DNA of 15,548 bases from Chloroflexota bacterium (GTDB lineage: Bacteria; Chloroflexota; Anaerolineae; Aggregatilineales; UBA2796): positions 1 to 15,548 of the forward strand of contig RFIM01000132.1 of NCBI GenBank assembly GCA_003695215.1, written 5' to 3'. Positions 14,476 to 15,548 of the stretch are shown one piece after another. A model generated the notes under the pieces. That model searched no databases and was not told the origin of the DNA. It was given only the letters and a program-made list of their open reading frames with translations. Each line of letters begins with the position of its first letter. The first letter of the stretch is position 1. A program made the position numbers and the translations under genes.

Positions 14476-15548
14476 CTAGTTGGCAGCGGTGCCAGGCTCA
14501 GGCTGCAGGGCAGGCACGCCCAGGGCACGCCGATAGATCAGCTCGTCTAATAGCGCTTGGCGCAGCTGGTGGCCCCACAGGAGCGGGCGGTTGCCGCGGA
14601 AGCGCTCTTCGATGAAGTCTCTGAGCGCGGCAACAGACTGGGCAGGCGGCGCGTGCGTCACTTGGTTGAGGATGCCTGCGGCGCGGTAGCCACAAAAGCC
14701 CGCTTGGCATGGCCCCATGCCCAGGCGCAAATCGCGGCGCAAATCGTCAAGGCTGACGCCTTCACCTGAGGCTTTGATCGCTGTCTCCAGCTGGCTGCGC
14801 GTGACGATCTCGCATTCGCAGATCAGATCGTTGTGGCGTGGTGCATGTTCCAGCTGATATAAGCGCTGAGTTAGCGTGTGCAGCTTGCGCCCTTTGCCGC
14901 CAAACCAGGTCGGCTTGGGCAAGAGCGTCTCGGCAGTGCGGCATTTCGCCTGCACGCCTAGATAAGCGCAGACTTCGTCCGAGATTTTCTCGGCCATTTG
15001 GCGGTATGTCGTCAATTTGCCGCCAACAATTGAGAGCATGCCCGCAGCGCCGACGTCGGCGTGGCTGAGCGCACGGAACGAGCGCGTGATGAAGCGCCCA
15101 TCAGCGCCGAGGCCGCCTTCGGCCTCGCCCGCGCGCTTTTGCGGCGGATCGTAGAGCGGACGCACGCCTGCCCAAGCGCGCAGAGCGCGCGCCTTGCGGA
15201 AATCTGGGATCATGATCTCCCCGGCGTCGAGCATCTGCGTGATCTCCTCAGCAGGAATATCTAGGTCGTCAGGCCGATCTACCACTACGGATGTGGTGCC
15301 GATCACGCAGACTGTGCCCACTGGCACCAAGATATCGCCGTCGCTCGGCGTCGCTAGCCGATTGATGATCGTGTTCACCCAGCGCACATTCATGGCAACC
15401 ATCACGCCGCGATCGTGAGTCATGTGAATGTCGGCGCCCGCTAATTTGGCGATTTCGCCCGCCCAAGGCCCAGCCGCGTTCACAATTGCACTAGCGTGGA
15501 CGCGCACATAGCTGCCTGTCCGCCGATTTTCCAAGAGCGCGCCGATGA
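14476..15548 (-). CDS. glpA: Anaerobic-type glycerol-3-phosphate dehydrogenase subunit A (GlpA), N-terminus outside window
   Basis: The frame is open to the right edge of the window, so the N-terminal FAD motif is missing; about 356 C-terminal residues are visible. The enzyme oxidises glycerol-3-phosphate to dihydroxyacetone phosphate. FAD-dependent oxidase features include VNAAGPWAGEIAKLAG, RGVMVAMN, a glycine-rich loop VIGTTSVVVDRPDD, WAGVRPLYD and SIVGGKLTTYRQMAEK, as in GlpA/GlpD. The extra C-terminal domain that separates GlpA from GlpD is present: a BFD-like [2Fe-2S] site with four cysteines, CEC (codons 14820-14812) and CQAGFC (codons 14709-14692). glpB follows after 13 nt. The small inverted repeat at 15108-15127 lies inside the coding sequence. 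Confidence 0.93.
   Translation of the reverse strand, partial: IGALLENRRTGSYVRVHASAIVNAAGPWAGEIAKLAGADIHMTHDRGVMVAMNVRWVNTIINRLATPSDGDILVPVGTVCVIGTTSVVVDRPDDLDIPAEEITQMLDAGEIMIPDFRKARALRAWAGVRPLYDPPQKRAGEAEGGLGADGRFITRSFRALSHADVGAAGMLSIVGGKLTTYRQMAEKISDEVCAYLGVQAKCRTAETLLPKPTWFGGKGRKLHTLTQRLYQLEHAPRHNDLICECEIVTRSQLETAIKASGEGVSLDDLRRDLRLGMGPCQAGFCGYRAAGILNQVTHAPPAQSVAALRDFIEERFRGNRPLLWGHQLRQALLDELIYRRALGVPALQPEPGTAAN

Noticed and set aside
15108..15127. 8-bp inverted repeat with CCTT loop (CGAGGCCG/CGGCCTCG)
   Set aside because: It is inside glpA in a glycine/glutamate-rich loop, far from any gene end and without a T-run, so it is not a credible terminator.
1..15548. Search for CRISPR arrays, insertion sequences, att sites and toxin-antitoxin pairs
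   Set aside because: No regularly spaced repeats, transposase or integrase motifs, terminal repeats or small paired genes were seen in either strand.

Overview
This window reads as chromosomal housekeeping DNA from a GC-rich, free-living bacterium, most likely a member of the Chloroflexota (Anaerolineae-like). That placement is an inference from the style of the proteins: a divergent MurE, a MshA/sucrose-phosphate-synthase-like GT4, a glpABC-type respiratory glycerol-3-phosphate dehydrogenase, and starts that look leaderless. No marker gene settles it. I saw no mobile element, phage gene, CRISPR array or rRNA. Coding density is very high: the longest gap between genes is about 178 bp (9088-9265), so no stretch of 300 bases lacks a gene.

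Layout, left to right. (1) Positions 1-1646, plus strand: the end of a BioF2/FemAB-like acyltransferase, followed after 11 bp by a GT4 glycosyltransferase. Both suit envelope or polysaccharide work. (2) 1624-3489, minus: a GH13 neopullulanase/cyclomaltodextrinase-type amylase. (3) 3618-5900, plus: a MurE-type peptidoglycan ligase and a DUF4870-like membrane protein. (4) 5897-6445, minus: a PduO-type cobalamin adenosyltransferase, divergent from (5) a rhomboid intramembrane protease at 6563-7333. (6) 7323-9087, minus: tadA, tRNA-Ser(CGA) and a second GT4 enzyme in a tight same-strand cluster. (7) 9266-9844, plus: a DJ-1/PfpI protein resembling plant DJ-1D. (8) 9903 to the right edge, minus: glpA (cut by the window edge), glpB and glpC, which together encode the three-subunit quinone-linked glycerol-3-phosphate dehydrogenase, followed by ftsH.

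The glp genes feed glycerol-3-phosphate electrons to the quinone pool. The amylase salvages alpha-glucans. MurE and the glycosyltransferases build the envelope. FtsH and the rhomboid cover membrane proteolysis. TadA modifies tRNA.

The more interesting signals are architectural. Three convergent gene pairs overlap at their stop codons and lack obvious hairpin terminators, while a fourth has a clear bidirectional one. tadA and perhaps glpC look leaderless, with a -10 box exactly 7 nt before the ATG. A GT4 gene starts 14 nt after a tRNA 3' end with no ribosome binding site. MurE carries an unusual amino-acid-selectivity motif. A dyad overlaps the ftsH ribosome binding site. I did not find convincing evidence for a new multi-gene system.
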